Counted from the stretch's first letter, positions 36,161 to 45,002 are shown. The stretch: DNA of 64,000 bases from Sphingobacterium sp. PCS056 (GCF_023273895.1 NZ_CP096883.1:2542001-2606000), one strand, 5' to 3'. Notes: generated by a model not told the origin, from the letters alone. A program made the numbers and translations.

Positions 36161-36646
36161 CTATATTCCCTTCAAAAGCATTTTCAAATACCTATTCAGC
36201 GATAGACTATACATTACCGGAATTACGGCTAAAACAAATGACCGAAACCAATTGAGTATACTCCATTGATGGAAGGTTCTCTGGATCAGTGTTATATCTT
36301 GTGTTTCACCAAAAAGTACCTCATTAAGAGGAAAGAAAAATACGAAGGTAAGTAAGTCGTTCAATAGGATTGCGAGTAATGCGGTCACATGATACGAACG
36401 TATTTTCTTGTCGGTTTTCCAAAATCGAATAACGCAGTTGATACCGACGATGTGCACCAATGGCGCATGGAATTTGAAAAAATCAGCCGGACTTTTAAAA
36501 GCAAAATAGTTTCTGGCAACATCAATAGATTGCGGAAGCTGGTGACCCCAATTGGGCGCATCAACGAAAGAATGATACAGGTTTACAAACAGTAATCCGC
36601 TGCTGATCACAATAGCCATATGCAGTACAAAAATTTTAATCTTCAT
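36161..36646 (-). CDS. DUF1772-like four-helix membrane protein
   Basis: 161 residues. Helices at about 5-25, 60-78, 85-108 and 135-155. LLFVNLYHSFVDAPNWG near the start and NWFRSFVLAVIPVMYSLSL near the end match the pattern of DUF1772 (anthrone-oxygenase-like) membrane proteins: an N-terminal helix with N-x-Y-H-x-x-V-D. It lies 36 bp downstream of the flavin monooxygenase and is probably in its operon. Confidence 0.65.
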   Translation of the reverse strand: MKIKIFVLHMAIVISSGLLFVNLYHSFVDAPNWGHQLPQSIDVARNYFAFKSPADFFKFHAPLVHIVGINCVIRFWKTDKKIRSYHVTALLAILLNDLLTFVFFFPLNEVLFGETQDITLIQRTFHQWSILNWFRSFVLAVIPVMYSLSLNRYLKMLLKGI

Positions 36647-36682
36647 TTTTTAAAATTGGATGAAATTGTGATGGAGTTTTGA

Positions 36683-37846
36683 TCAGTGGGTCAGGCGAAA
36701 CATATCTACCAAAAATTTCAGGCCATCTTTAGCGTGCATATTTTCCATAGATTGCAACGTCACCTCAGTGATTTCGGCAGCACGCTGGCACATTGCCCTT
36801 TCATATTTTGAAATAGCCGTTTTGATAGCGCTGACATCTGGTGCTGTAAGTTGTTCTACGAGTTCCAGTGCATCCAACATAGCCATATTTACCCCTTCAC
36901 CAGCGTAGGGAGGCATACGATGTGCTGCATCACCCAACATCGTTAGGTTCGACAAACTTTCCCATTGCTGCTCGGGAGGAAAGTGATATTGCGGACGTGG
37001 GACAAAATAACTGTCATCACTTTCAAATAGTTCATGCCATTCACTCCCCCAATCGGCAAAACGCTCTTTAAACCAATCGTATATTTCCTGCTTGTTTTCA
37101 AAGTTGATACCCGAAGTTTTTACCCAGTCTTCTCTTTCCTTAGTTCCGGTGTAAAAGGATAGTGATCCATCGCCTTTTGCACTTAGAATAATGCTTTTTT
37201 CCATTCCCAGCGCAAATATTTTTCCTCCTTTAACCAGTTTCCAGAGTTCCGGCGCATGGGTTGCTGCATGGTAAATATTTCCCTCTACAATGGTTAAGCC
37301 TGAATAAATTGGATCAATATTGGTGAGGTATTTTCTAAGTTTTGAATTTGCGCCATCTGCAGCAATGACCAGATCAGCGTACACTGCACTGCCATTATCG
37401 AAGCAGATATTCCACCCATTATTGAGGGGCTGCATCGATACAAATTTCGAATTCCAGACCATGGTATCTTTTTCAAGAGCAGCAATAAGCAGATCGCGGA
37501 ATGGTCCCCTGTCAATTTCTGGTCGGAAAGAAGCACCGCTTTTCTCTAGCGGAGCTCCACTCGTATGATCGTCAACATGTATCACCGCATTGTGGTCGGT
37601 TAAACGCAGTTTATCGGCATGGGGACGATAGTGTTTTTTAAATTCATTTAACAAATCAGCGGCAATCAAGGCCTTCAGTCCCGATTCTTCATGTAAGTCC
37701 AAGGTGGCACCTTGCTGACGTACATATTGGTCTTTATCCCTTTCATACACTTTTACCTTATACCCCTTCATCTGTAACAATCTGGCAAGGGTCAGTCCTC
37801 CAGGACCACCTCCAATAACGGCTATTATTTTATTTTTCAATGACAT
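36683..37846 (-). CDS. Tet(X)-like FAD-dependent monooxygenase
   Basis: 387 residues from ATG 37846 (MSLKNKIIAVIGGGPGGLTL). Rossmann GGGPGG FAD motif at the start, YERDKDQYVRQQGATLDLHE, DLVIAADGANSKLRKYL (the DG motif), and LGDAAHRMPPYAGEGVNMAMLDAL (second FAD motif) in the same order and spacing as Tet(X) (GGGPVG, GGTLDLH, IGDAAHLMPPFAGQGVN). Tet(X) hydroxylates tetracyclines; this relative may act on tetracyclines or other aromatic compounds, and activity cannot be inferred from sequence alone. An upstream in-frame ATG (37870) falls inside the -7 promoter box, so it is not the start. Divergent from an AraC regulator. Confidence 0.85.
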   Translation of the reverse strand: MSLKNKIIAVIGGGPGGLTLARLLQMKGYKVKVYERDKDQYVRQQGATLDLHEESGLKALIAADLLNEFKKHYRPHADKLRLTDHNAVIHVDDHTSGAPLEKSGASFRPEIDRGPFRDLLIAALEKDTMVWNSKFVSMQPLNNGWNICFDNGSAVYADLVIAADGANSKLRKYLTNIDPIYSGLTIVEGNIYHAATHAPELWKLVKGGKIFALGMEKSIILSAKGDGSLSFYTGTKEREDWVKTSGINFENKQEIYDWFKERFADWGSEWHELFESDDSYFVPRPQYHFPPEQQWESLSNLTMLGDAAHRMPPYAGEGVNMAMLDALELVEQLTAPDVSAIKTAISKYERAMCQRAAEITEVTLQSMENMHAKDGLKFLVDMFRLTH

Positions 37847-37867
37847 TATTTTTTCATTTTGATAATA

Positions 37868-37875
37868 CAAAATTA
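37868..37875 (-). promoter_or_regulatory. -7 promoter element of the flavin monooxygenase gene
   Basis: TAATTTTG on the minus strand fits TAnnTTTG exactly, 21 bp before ATG 37846. It decides the start codon of the downstream gene. Confidence 0.6.
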
Positions 37876-38042
37876 TCTAGTCTGTACCGAATATAATAAT
37901 TGAATAGGACTTAAAAATAGTCGTAAACGGCTTTTTAGACAGTCAAATGACCTAAGCTTATTTTCGGCATTTCAGTCTTTTTAGGTAGCAAACGACCCAT
38001 GTCAGAGACAGTATAATAGCAATCACAAATCAACTACGCTTA

Positions 38043-38165
38043 ACTGGAAAATTAATTGATCCTGATCATCGTGCAGTAGCAAATACCGAGTTAATAGCTG
38101 CCGCACCAATGCTGTTGGAGAACTGTTGCACTGCAAAAATATTGTTGTATAATGAGGTAAAATAG
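38043..38165 (+). pseudogene. remnant of a phage-type Ea22-like / unknown small protein
   Basis: 41 codons: TGKLIDPDHRAVANTELIAA then APMLLENCCTAKILLYNEVK and TAG. The segment VANTELIAAAPMLLE matches the ANAKLIAAAPELLEAL signature common in small phage and prophage proteins (Ea22-like). No start codon of its own, so it is a 3' fragment. It fills the otherwise empty gap between the monooxygenase and the AraC gene at 38201. Confidence 0.5.
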
Positions 38166-38200
38166 CTTATTTTAGTCCAGAAATACTCGTAAGTGGTATC

Positions 38201-39166
38201 ATGAAAATTGAAATTAAATCAAAAGATGGATTAGGAATGCTCGCCGCTTTTGCCCAAAAAGTAGGTAGCACCATCGAAAATGGAAGGGTAGAAGTGCCCG
38301 AAGAGGTTGGAGGAGGCTTTATACAGGGCTATAGTTTTGATGAGCGATTGCGGATGATGATATTGAACTATCAGCTCCATCAAGACTTTGCTATTAGCCG
38401 GAGCAATCAGCCGACTCATATGCTCCTATTTAACTTTCAACATATCATCAATTCCCCTCTATCGCAAGCAGGAGCCAAATTCCAACCTTCGGTTCAAATT
38501 ACGACCCAAGGATTAAATGTGGAACTTTTCATCCCAAAAAATACCATTCAAAATTCGATCTCATTGAGTATTGATGCCAGCTACCTACGAGAATTGATAG
38601 GAGTGCGCATAGATCATCCTTTAGTAAACACCATTTTGGAAAATAAGCATCCCTTATTGTTTGAGGAGTTGGTATGTATTCCGCTGCTGGAGGTTGTCGA
38701 TGATATCGTGACCAGTAAGGTGCCGATACTGCTTCAGGATTTTTACTATAAGCTAAAAGCGCAGGAACTCATTTGTCAATTACTGATTTCGCTTGTCAGC
38801 AGGGATGAGAAAAAAGTGCACGCTTTGAATATTGCCGATATCAAGATGTTGTATCAAGTTAAAGAACGTTTACTCGATAACCTTGCAGAAGCGCCTTCCA
38901 TTGCCGAACTATCAAAATTTAGCGGTATGAGCGAAACTAAATTAAAAAGATTATTTCACCAGGTATTCGGTAAGAGCATCTTTCAGTATTTCCAAAATTT
39001 CAGAATGCAGGAAGCTGCCCGCTTGCTGAGAGAAAAACGGCTGTCTGTTTCGGAAGTGGGATATCAGCTTGGTTTTTCCAATTTGGGTCATTTCACTAAA
39101 GTTTTTGAAGCGGTAATTGGAGTTAAGCCCAAAAAGTATAGTAAGTTAGGTCATGAAGTTATTTGA
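38201..39166 (+). CDS. AraC-family transcriptional regulator
   Basis: 321 residues. The first ~215 residues lack the cupin HxH pattern and resemble the N-terminal domain of PchR-like regulators. The C-terminal part (~220-318) has SIAELSKFSGMSETKLKRLF and LSVSEVGYQLGFSNLGHFTK, ending VIGVKPKKYSK, the double HTH. It is divergent from the Tet(X)-like operon and a plausible regulator of it. Confidence 0.9.
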   Translation: MKIEIKSKDGLGMLAAFAQKVGSTIENGRVEVPEEVGGGFIQGYSFDERLRMMILNYQLHQDFAISRSNQPTHMLLFNFQHIINSPLSQAGAKFQPSVQITTQGLNVELFIPKNTIQNSISLSIDASYLRELIGVRIDHPLVNTILENKHPLLFEELVCIPLLEVVDDIVTSKVPILLQDFYYKLKAQELICQLLISLVSRDEKKVHALNIADIKMLYQVKERLLDNLAEAPSIAELSKFSGMSETKLKRLFHQVFGKSIFQYFQNFRMQEAARLLREKRLSVSEVGYQLGFSNLGHFTKVFEAVIGVKPKKYSKLGHEVI

Positions 39167-39316
39167 AGGATTACTTATGTTGAATACCAGGGTCAGATCA
39201 AAAGGTTATTGACACGATTCATCTAATGGAAGATTTTCCCTAGATTCGAAGTCTTTTTTTACAGCCAGTCGTCGATCATGAAATGATTTTGGACGGGAGG
39301 TTTAAATGCAAAAAAA

Positions 39317-39350
39317 ATGTAGTTAATTAGCATTTAGCTAATTACTACAT
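39317..39350 (-). terminator. terminator of the cold-shock gene
   Basis: Near-perfect 14-15 bp arms (39317-39331, 39337-39350) with a 5-nt loop; on the minus strand eight T follow. A second hairpin, CGAGAATT/AATTCTCG, lies nearer the gene at about 39361-39381. Confidence 0.8.
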
Positions 39351-39387
39351 CAAAAATACCGAGAATTAGAACAATTCTCGAATTCTT

Positions 39388-39582
39388 TTATCTTGCTACG
39401 CGCACATTGAATGCGTTAACACCTTTTTGACCGTTTTCTACTTCGTAAGTAACACTTTCGTTTTCGCGAATGTCATCCATCAAACCTGTTGAATGTACAA
39501 ATACGTCCTGACCACCGTTTGCTGGTGTAATAAAACCGAAACCTTTGGTAACGTTGAAGAATTTTACTGTTCCTTGTTGCAT
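39388..39582 (-). CDS. cspA: cold-shock protein, CspA family
   Basis: 64 residues, full length for this group. Contains both RNA-binding motifs: GFGFITP (RNP1-like KGFGFI) and DVFVHST (RNP2), plus VTYEVENGQKGVNAFNVR. Single-stranded nucleic-acid chaperone in the cytoplasm, normally induced on cold shift. The upstream region contains an imperfect 16-bp stem (39619-39656), which may be the temperature-sensitive leader. Single-gene unit. Confidence 0.95.
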   Translation of the reverse strand: MQQGTVKFFNVTKGFGFITPANGGQDVFVHSTGLMDDIRENESVTYEVENGQKGVNAFNVRVAR

Positions 39583-40134
39583 TATATTATTGTTTTTATT
39601 GAAAATTATTTAAATCTGAACTTTTGTAAAGTCATTCAATATGACTTACAGAAGTTAATCGATCTGCTAGAAAGAAAAAGGAGGTGTGTAATTTGAAGGT
39701 TGATTGGAGTCAAGCTCTAAGAGTACTGCGCACTTTTTATGAATAACAAAAATTAGCAATTGATAGGTGAAGAAAAGGCAGATAGAAAATACCTACTTTT
39801 TTTAACTTGCCGCAATCATGCTTGATTCTATCACAAAGGTAAGTTAAAATTATTTATAATCAAAATATTTTTTCAAAAAGAATCAATTTTTATTTTTTGT
39901 AAAATATTAAAACTGTTACTCAATAATTAGTTTAAATTTCAATATCGTGCTTTTATCCATGTTTAACAACAAAATCAAAGCAATCTAACGAAAGGGGTTG
40001 GTAAATATTTAGTAGCTACTTTATAAAACCATGATTTGATGATCCATAAAAAAGTTTGTACGTGCGGCGATGATCTCAACCTAATAAATAATAAAATTAG
40101 ATTATTTCCGATAGCAATTGAGATCAATAATACC
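39583..40134. other. cspA leader and promoter region
   Basis: 552 bp without a gene. Imperfect arms AACTTTTGTAAAGTCAT (39619-39635) and ATGACTTACAGAAGTT (39641-39656) form a stem in the cspA 5' region. The rest, 39700-40134, is AT-rich and shows nothing recognisable. Confidence 0.4.
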
Positions 40135-40569
40135 TCAAATCAATTTTTTTGTTAAGTAAATACGTCTATAGTTTTTAGGATAGTCTTTTATTTCACCGAT
40201 GATTTTATAGCCATTTTTTAGATAAAATTCTTCGGCTTGGAAGTCGAATGTGTCCAAGACTGCAATGGTGGCGCCATTTTCTATTGCGACTGTTTCCATA
40301 TGTTTTAATAATGTGGAACCTAATCCTTTTGTTCTATATTCTTCTTTTACCCAAAGGATATTTATTTCTAGACCCAAGTAACAATCTATTCCGCCCAATA
40401 CTCCGGCAATTTCTAATCCATGCTCATTTTTTACAATAAATTCAAGCGGTTTCCAATTTTCCGATAGGGCAGGCACCTTTAAAAAATTATATTCATTAAT
40501 TCCATCTACAATTCTTTGGGCATTTTCCGGAGTACATACTTCTATTTTAAAATTCTGATCACCAGTCAT
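40135..40569 (-). CDS. GNAT N-acetyltransferase
   Basis: 144 residues. Pattern: beta strands HGLEIAGVLGGIDCYLGLEI, then NILWVKEEYRTKGLGSTLLKHME with the acetyl-CoA loop RTKGLGS, and AVLDTFDFQAEEFYLKNGYKIIGEI. Close to a group of single-domain GNAT proteins with substrates unknown. Alone; the stretch to its right carries remnants only. Confidence 0.9.
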   Translation of the reverse strand: MTGDQNFKIEVCTPENAQRIVDGINEYNFLKVPALSENWKPLEFIVKNEHGLEIAGVLGGIDCYLGLEINILWVKEEYRTKGLGSTLLKHMETVAIENGATIAVLDTFDFQAEEFYLKNGYKIIGEIKDYPKNYRRIYLTKKLI

Positions 40570-40683
40570 AGTTTATTTTTATTTGTAAGTATAAAGAAAA
40601 AGTAAAATAAAACACGTGTTATATGGGAATAGACTGTCTCTTTTTAGAATATCCAGCGATCGTAGTGCAAAAATATGGATATC

Positions 40684-40884
40684 CATCAGATAGATCAGGG
40701 TAGATAATAATGTCTGGTTCCGTGGAATTGTAATCGTATTGCCTAGCGTTATCATTGGAGATAATTCTATTATTGGAGCAGGTAGTGTTCTCATTTTGAC
40801 TCTATAGGTGTATCAAATGTTGATGAATTAGTAAGAGAAGCAAAAGAAGATTATAACAAATCGACACAAGACACTGGAAAATAA
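40684..40884 (+). pseudogene. hexapeptide acetyltransferase fragment joined to another gene remnant
   Basis: The frame IRVDNNVWFRGIVIVLPSVI then IGDNSIIGAGSVLIL (ending TAG at 40794-40796) is the left-handed beta-helix core of maltose/galactoside O-acetyltransferases, cut at both ends. In a different frame directly after comes DSIGVSNVDELVREAKEDYNKSTQ with stop TAA 40882-40884, a piece of an unrelated protein with a diverged relative near 32787-32852. Two decayed genes have been fused by deletion. Confidence 0.6.
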
Positions 40885-40939
40885 AATAAATTTCTAATGA
40901 CTTTATTCTTCTAAAAATAACGTTTTTGCGCAAAGAATA

Positions 40940-41176
40940 TTATTCTTCAGATACATAGTACTTTAAATCAGCCGAAAATACTTTGAAAATTAATCTTACA
41001 CACATGCACCAAAAGATAATGTTAAGCCATACCGGTATATTGCCCTCACTCAGTTGCAAAGTCAAAATACTACCATATCCTGTAATCACAATAACAAGCA
41101 TATTATAAATAACAAATAGAAAGACGCATACCGCGTTGAATAATAAGTGTAGTCCCCCATATAGATGCGGTACCAA
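40940..41176 (-). CDS. possible small membrane protein
   Basis: 78 codons from ATG 41176 with two hydrophobic helices (9-34 and 45-65). No family recognised and no homologue in the window. May be real or a remnant. Confidence 0.35.
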   Translation of the reverse strand: MVPHLYGGLHLLFNAVCVFLFVIYNMLVIVITGYGSILTLQLSEGNIPVWLNIIFWCMCVRLIFKVFSADLKYYVSEE

Positions 41177-41210
41177 TAATCAGAAGTTATTTGATAAATT
41201 AATTCAAATA

Positions 41211-41275
41211 GGCAAGAAGTGCAGTACAAAGCGAAAAGAATCCATTGATATGCGTTTAAAATCAGCCCATCTTTG
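41211..41275 (+). promoter_or_regulatory. 65-bp promoter cassette, copy 1 (cupin gene)
   Basis: GGCAAGAAGTGCAGTACAAA followed by GCGAAAAGAATCCATTGATA, 20-bp spacer after TTG, and the -7-like CATCTTTG (41268-41275). Copies 2 and 3 at 43039 and 43977 align without gaps, and each lies 39-42 bp upstream of an ATG. Likely -33 TTG, -7 box and an AraC operator made of the GGCAA-AAGTGC and AAAGCGAAAAGC-type half sites. Confidence 0.65.
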
Positions 41276-41313
41276 TAATATTAAAAATAACAACAATAAC
41301 AAATTTGGAGATC

Positions 41314-41703
41314 ATGAAAAATTTACTTTTAACAATCGGACTGATTACAGCATTAATATCCAGTAACGTACTGGCGCAACAATCGCCAATCAAGCGTACA
41401 GATCTACAGCGACATAATCTTGGGGTTTTGGGATATGAAACCATTCAGGCCAGAATCGACCTAGAACCTGGTGCAGCTGTCGCCATGCATTCGCATCCCG
41501 GAGAAGAGGTGATTTATGTGCTTGAAGGGATATTTGAATATCAGTTGGAAGGGGAGAAGCCCGTTGTCCTGAAAGCAGGTGAAGTCCTCTTTGTGCCGGC
41601 AGGAAAAAATCACTCTGCGAAGAATATCGGTAAATTCAGGGCTTCCGAACTTGCTACATACATCGTCAAAAAGGACAAGCCGCTGCTTGTATTCAAAAAA
41701 TAA
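41314..41703 (+). CDS. secreted cupin-domain protein
   Basis: 129 residues from ATG 41314 (an in-frame TTG at 41305 is less likely). Signal peptide to about ALISSNVLAQ. Cupin motif 1: GAAVAMHSHPGEEVIYVLEG; motif 2: GEVLFVPAGKNHSAKN; metal-binding His, His, Glu, His are all present. Periplasmic small-molecule-binding or detoxifying enzyme; family known as cupin_2. First of three genes sharing the 65-bp promoter cassette. Confidence 0.9.
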   Translation: MKNLLLTIGLITALISSNVLAQQSPIKRTDLQRHNLGVLGYETIQARIDLEPGAAVAMHSHPGEEVIYVLEGIFEYQLEGEKPVVLKAGEVLFVPAGKNHSAKNIGKFRASELATYIVKKDKPLLVFKK

Positions 41704-42098
41704 TCTGATTTAGTTAATCTTTTAAGCTACTATACTGTTAAATGCGACCTATTTTGATAACGTAAGGTGATTATTTAGAAAATGGTATTAAAAAATAGTA
41801 ATATGAGAACAAATGAGCCATTCTTAACTTATTGAAGCGAAGAATAGCTCGTTTGTTTTGTAATTTTGAATGACCCATGGTTAGCATGGATGAAAATTAT
41901 CTAATCTGTCATCAACATAATTTGTTATTCAATTTTTATATGATAATTTTAGCCTTTATGACATTGTTGGATTTTAAGTAAATATGATGAGTCATCAAAT
42001 AAAAAGAAATCCTGCACGCATTACTGCCATTTTATTCCCTATTTTTACATAGAATTTTTTTTTAAAGATATCTACATAGCAATCTTTTAAATCACATC
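41704..42098. other. intergenic region with cupin terminator
   Basis: 395 bp without a gene. An imperfect 17-bp stem (41809-41825 with 41840-41856) followed by TTTTG looks like the terminator of the cupin gene. The remainder, up to the AraC start, shows nothing recognisable. Confidence 0.45.
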
Positions 42099-42923
42099 AT
42101 GATCAAGGAATTTTCATTCAAAAAATTTGGCAACTTAGAATTCAGTAAAACCTCCGTCCAAAGCGATTCCCTCACTAAAATCACCGAACATATTAAAGTT
42201 CTGTTTATTCCTAAAAATGCGACCATTCAAGTAGATTTTCAGGAGATAGCAATGAAAACAGACACCTTACTGTTCATTAATCCCCATGTTATTTTAAAAC
42301 CTTGTGAAACCATTGGTGGGCAATTAATTCATTTTAACAAGGACTTTTATTGCGTAGAAATTCATGATCATGAAGTTGCCTGTGATGGTATTCTTTATAA
42401 TAATGTGTTTGAAATTCCATTTATAAGTCTGAATGAAGAACAGTCTGCTGAGATCCAAAAAATAATCGGCGATATTCAGGCTGAATTGAAAAATGAAGAT
42501 TCGGGTACGGAAGAAATGTTGAGGACATTGTTGAAACTGATTATTCTAAAATCTACACGTATCTGGAAGCAACAGCATCAATTAGCTGAGAATATACAGC
42601 AGGGCGATGTCCAATTCTTGCGTAAATTCAGTAAATTGGTTGAACAACATTTCAAGAAACTTCATACCGTCGCCGACTATGCGGATCTGCTTTGTATTAC
42701 GCCAAAAAATTTAAGTAAAAAAATTAGCTTAGTAAGTAAAGAAACTCCAAATGATATTATAAAAAAACGTATAATTCTAGAAAGTAAGCGCCTTTTAGCA
42801 CATACCATAATGAATGTGAAAGAAATTGCTTACACATTGAATTATGAAGACGACGCCTATTTTGTCCGTTTTTTTACAAAACATGCAGGTATTTCACCAA
42901 CAAACTTTAGGAAACAGTTTTAA
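42099..42923 (+). CDS. AraC-family transcriptional regulator
   Basis: 274 residues. N-terminal cupin-like sensor (IQVDFQEIAMKTDTLLFINP); C-terminal HTH region 170-274: TVADYADLLCITPKNLSKKI, MNVKEIAYTLNYEDDAYFVR and GISPTNFRKQF. It lies within the group of genes carrying the triplicated 65-bp cassette and is the natural candidate regulator of cupin and hydrolase genes. It does not carry the cassette itself. Confidence 0.92.
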   Translation: MIKEFSFKKFGNLEFSKTSVQSDSLTKITEHIKVLFIPKNATIQVDFQEIAMKTDTLLFINPHVILKPCETIGGQLIHFNKDFYCVEIHDHEVACDGILYNNVFEIPFISLNEEQSAEIQKIIGDIQAELKNEDSGTEEMLRTLLKLIILKSTRIWKQQHQLAENIQQGDVQFLRKFSKLVEQHFKKLHTVADYADLLCITPKNLSKKISLVSKETPNDIIKKRIILESKRLLAHTIMNVKEIAYTLNYEDDAYFVRFFTKHAGISPTNFRKQF

Positions 42924-43038
42924 TACGCTACTTCATTTATTCCCAATAAAGCGCAATCTATAAGGCTGTGCTTTTTTCATGTTTGCACCTTCCTATTTCT
43001 AAAAAACAGGCTATTCTTCTTCCATTAAGATTCATTTG

Positions 43039-43103
43039 GGCAAAAAGTGCAATTCAAAGCGAAAAGCATCCATTGATGCACCTTCTAAATTACCCCAACT
43101 TTG
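43039..43103 (+). promoter_or_regulatory. 65-bp promoter cassette, copy 2 (alpha/beta hydrolase)
   Basis: GGCAAAAAGTGCAATTCAAA, GCGAAAAGCATCCATTGATG, 20-bp spacer after TTG (43073-43075... spacing 20) and CAACTTTG (43096-43103). Best preserved of the three copies; no gaps relative to copies 1 and 3. Confidence 0.65.
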
Positions 43104-43143
43104 TAATAACAAAAGAGAACAATAACAATTAAATATTAAAGAC

Positions 43144-43965
43144 ATGAACAAGTTTACAGTAAAAGACGGAACAGAAATTTATTTCAAGGATTTGGGGGTA
43201 GGCCAACCGATATTTTTTCACCATGGATGGCCATTGTCATCAGATGATTGGGATGCTCAGATTATGTTCTTCCTAGAGAAAGGATTTAGAGTGATCTCCC
43301 ATGATAGAAGAGGTCATGGAAGATCTGCTCAAACGTATCAGGGTAATGACATGGATACTTATGCTTCCGACGTAGCAGAATTAGTAGATTTTCTGGAGCT
43401 GAAGAATACCATCCATGTGGGCCATTCAACAGGTGGAGGTGAAGCGATAAGATATGCTGCTCAATATGGAAAGGATCGGGTATCAAAAGTTGTTTTAATA
43501 AGTGCAATTACGCCTTATATGATTGCTGATGTCAATAATCCAGAAGGAGTTCCGCTCGCAGTTTTTGATGATATCCGCTATAATACGCGTCATAATAGAC
43601 AGCAATTTTATCATGATCTTACAGTACCTTTTTACGGTTACAACAGAGGAGGTGCTGTCATTAAAAAAGGTATTCAGGACAACTGGTGGAGACAGGGAAT
43701 GATGGGTGGTATCAAAGCACAATATGATTGTATCAAAGTCTTTTCGGAGACCGATTTCACTGAAGATCTCAAAGGTGTTGAAATACCCGTTTTGGTTCTT
43801 CATGGAGATGATGATCAAATTGTACCCTATGCAACCACTGCCGTTAAAGCTGCAGAACTTTTAAAAAACAGCAAACTGATCATTTATCCCGGATTCTCTC
43901 ATGGTATGCCCACCATTAATGCTGATGTAATCAATGAGGATATTTTATCATTTATAAGAGGGTAA
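43144..43965 (+). CDS. alpha/beta hydrolase, non-heme chloroperoxidase-like
   Basis: 273 residues, no signal peptide. Pattern of the chloroperoxidase/arylesterase group: PIFFHHGWPLSSDDWDAQ, GYRVISHDRRGHGRS-type stretch, VGHSTGGGEAIRYAA with nucleophile Ser95, LVLHGDDDQIVP with Asp, and PGFSHGMPTI with catalytic His. Carries the promoter cassette just upstream and probably belongs to the regulon of the AraC protein. Substrate: small esters; perhydrolase activity is seen in relatives. Confidence 0.92.
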   Translation: MNKFTVKDGTEIYFKDLGVGQPIFFHHGWPLSSDDWDAQIMFFLEKGFRVISHDRRGHGRSAQTYQGNDMDTYASDVAELVDFLELKNTIHVGHSTGGGEAIRYAAQYGKDRVSKVVLISAITPYMIADVNNPEGVPLAVFDDIRYNTRHNRQQFYHDLTVPFYGYNRGGAVIKKGIQDNWWRQGMMGGIKAQYDCIKVFSETDFTEDLKGVEIPVLVLHGDDDQIVPYATTAVKAAELLKNSKLIIYPGFSHGMPTINADVINEDILSFIRG

Positions 43966-43976
43966 AAATTATGTTG

Positions 43977-44041
43977 GGCAAAAAGCGCAATTCAAGGCAA
44001 AAGCATTCCATGTTAGACCCCACAGAATAAAAGGAATTTTG
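43977..44041 (+). promoter_or_regulatory. 65-bp promoter cassette, copy 3 (second alpha/beta hydrolase)
   Basis: GGCAAAAAGCGCAATTCAAG, GCAAAAGCATTCCATGTTAG, 20-bp spacer and GAATTTTG (44034-44041). The most diverged copy in the -33 and -7 parts, still collinear without gaps. Copy 3 begins 12 bp after the preceding hydrolase stop. Confidence 0.55.
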
Positions 44042-44082
44042 TCTTATCAAAAAATAACAATAATAATAAATATTTAAAGATC

Positions 44083-44991
44083 ATGAAAAATTTAACTTTA
44101 GCAATCGTATTATTTACAACACTGATTTCAAATGCCATTTTTGCACAAATTAAAAGACCACCGGCATCTTTTGGAAGAGAGGAATATATTGAAGTAGAGA
44201 GGAATGTGAAGCTTCATGTAACCGATCTTGGTGAGGGAGAGCCTATCGTTTTAATTCATGGATGGCCATTGAGTGACGCCATGTACGAATATCAGTATAC
44301 CGATTTCATTCAAAAAGGGTATCGGGTGATTGGTATCACTTTAAGAGGATTCGGATTATCTGATAAACCGGGCGGGAAATATAATTATGATGTATTTGCC
44401 GATGATATCAAGGTTGTTTTAGACAAGTTGAATGTTAAAAATGCTACAATTGGTGGATTTTCCATGGGTGGTGCTACAGTGATTCACTATGTCGCCAAAT
44501 ACAATGCAGCCCACGTTTCCAAAATGGCATTATTTGGGGCCGCAGCACCGATCTGGACAAAACGAGCAGACTTTAATTATGGTCTATGGACTAAGGAAGA
44601 TGTTAATGGATTGATCAATTTGAACAATACTAACCGTCCTGAACTATTTGCCACTTTCGGTAAGATTTTTCCAGCCAATGAAACTAGTGTATCCGAAGGT
44701 CACGGCGCTTGGTTGGGACTCATCCAGGCTCAAGCATCACCTTATGCAATGGCTGAAGGATTGAAAACTTTGAGAGATAGTGATTTACGTGATGATCTGA
44801 AGAAAATAACAATTCCTGCTTTAATCTTGCATGGTAAGTTAGATAAAATCTGTTCTTATGAACTTGCAGAACAAATGAATGCCTTACTAAAAAACTCAAC
44901 TTTAGTTCCTTTCGAAAAAAGTGGTCATGCACTGTTTATTGAAGAGCTCGATAAATTTAATGGCGAATTATTAAAGTTCATCAAAAAATAG
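44083..44991 (+). CDS. secreted alpha/beta hydrolase
   Basis: 302 residues with a signal peptide (to SNAIFAQ). PIVLIHGWPLSDAMYEYQ, GFSMGGATVIHYVA with nucleophile Ser127, LILHGKLDKICSY (Asp), and FEKSGHALFIEELDKF (catalytic His). Related to its neighbour at 43144 but exported. It probably acts on periplasmic esters or related compounds. Followed by a terminator. Confidence 0.9.
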   Translation: MKNLTLAIVLFTTLISNAIFAQIKRPPASFGREEYIEVERNVKLHVTDLGEGEPIVLIHGWPLSDAMYEYQYTDFIQKGYRVIGITLRGFGLSDKPGGKYNYDVFADDIKVVLDKLNVKNATIGGFSMGGATVIHYVAKYNAAHVSKMALFGAAAPIWTKRADFNYGLWTKEDVNGLINLNNTNRPELFATFGKIFPANETSVSEGHGAWLGLIQAQASPYAMAEGLKTLRDSDLRDDLKKITIPALILHGKLDKICSYELAEQMNALLKNSTLVPFEKSGHALFIEELDKFNGELLKFIKK

Positions 44992-45002
44992 AGCACTCCA
45001 GC

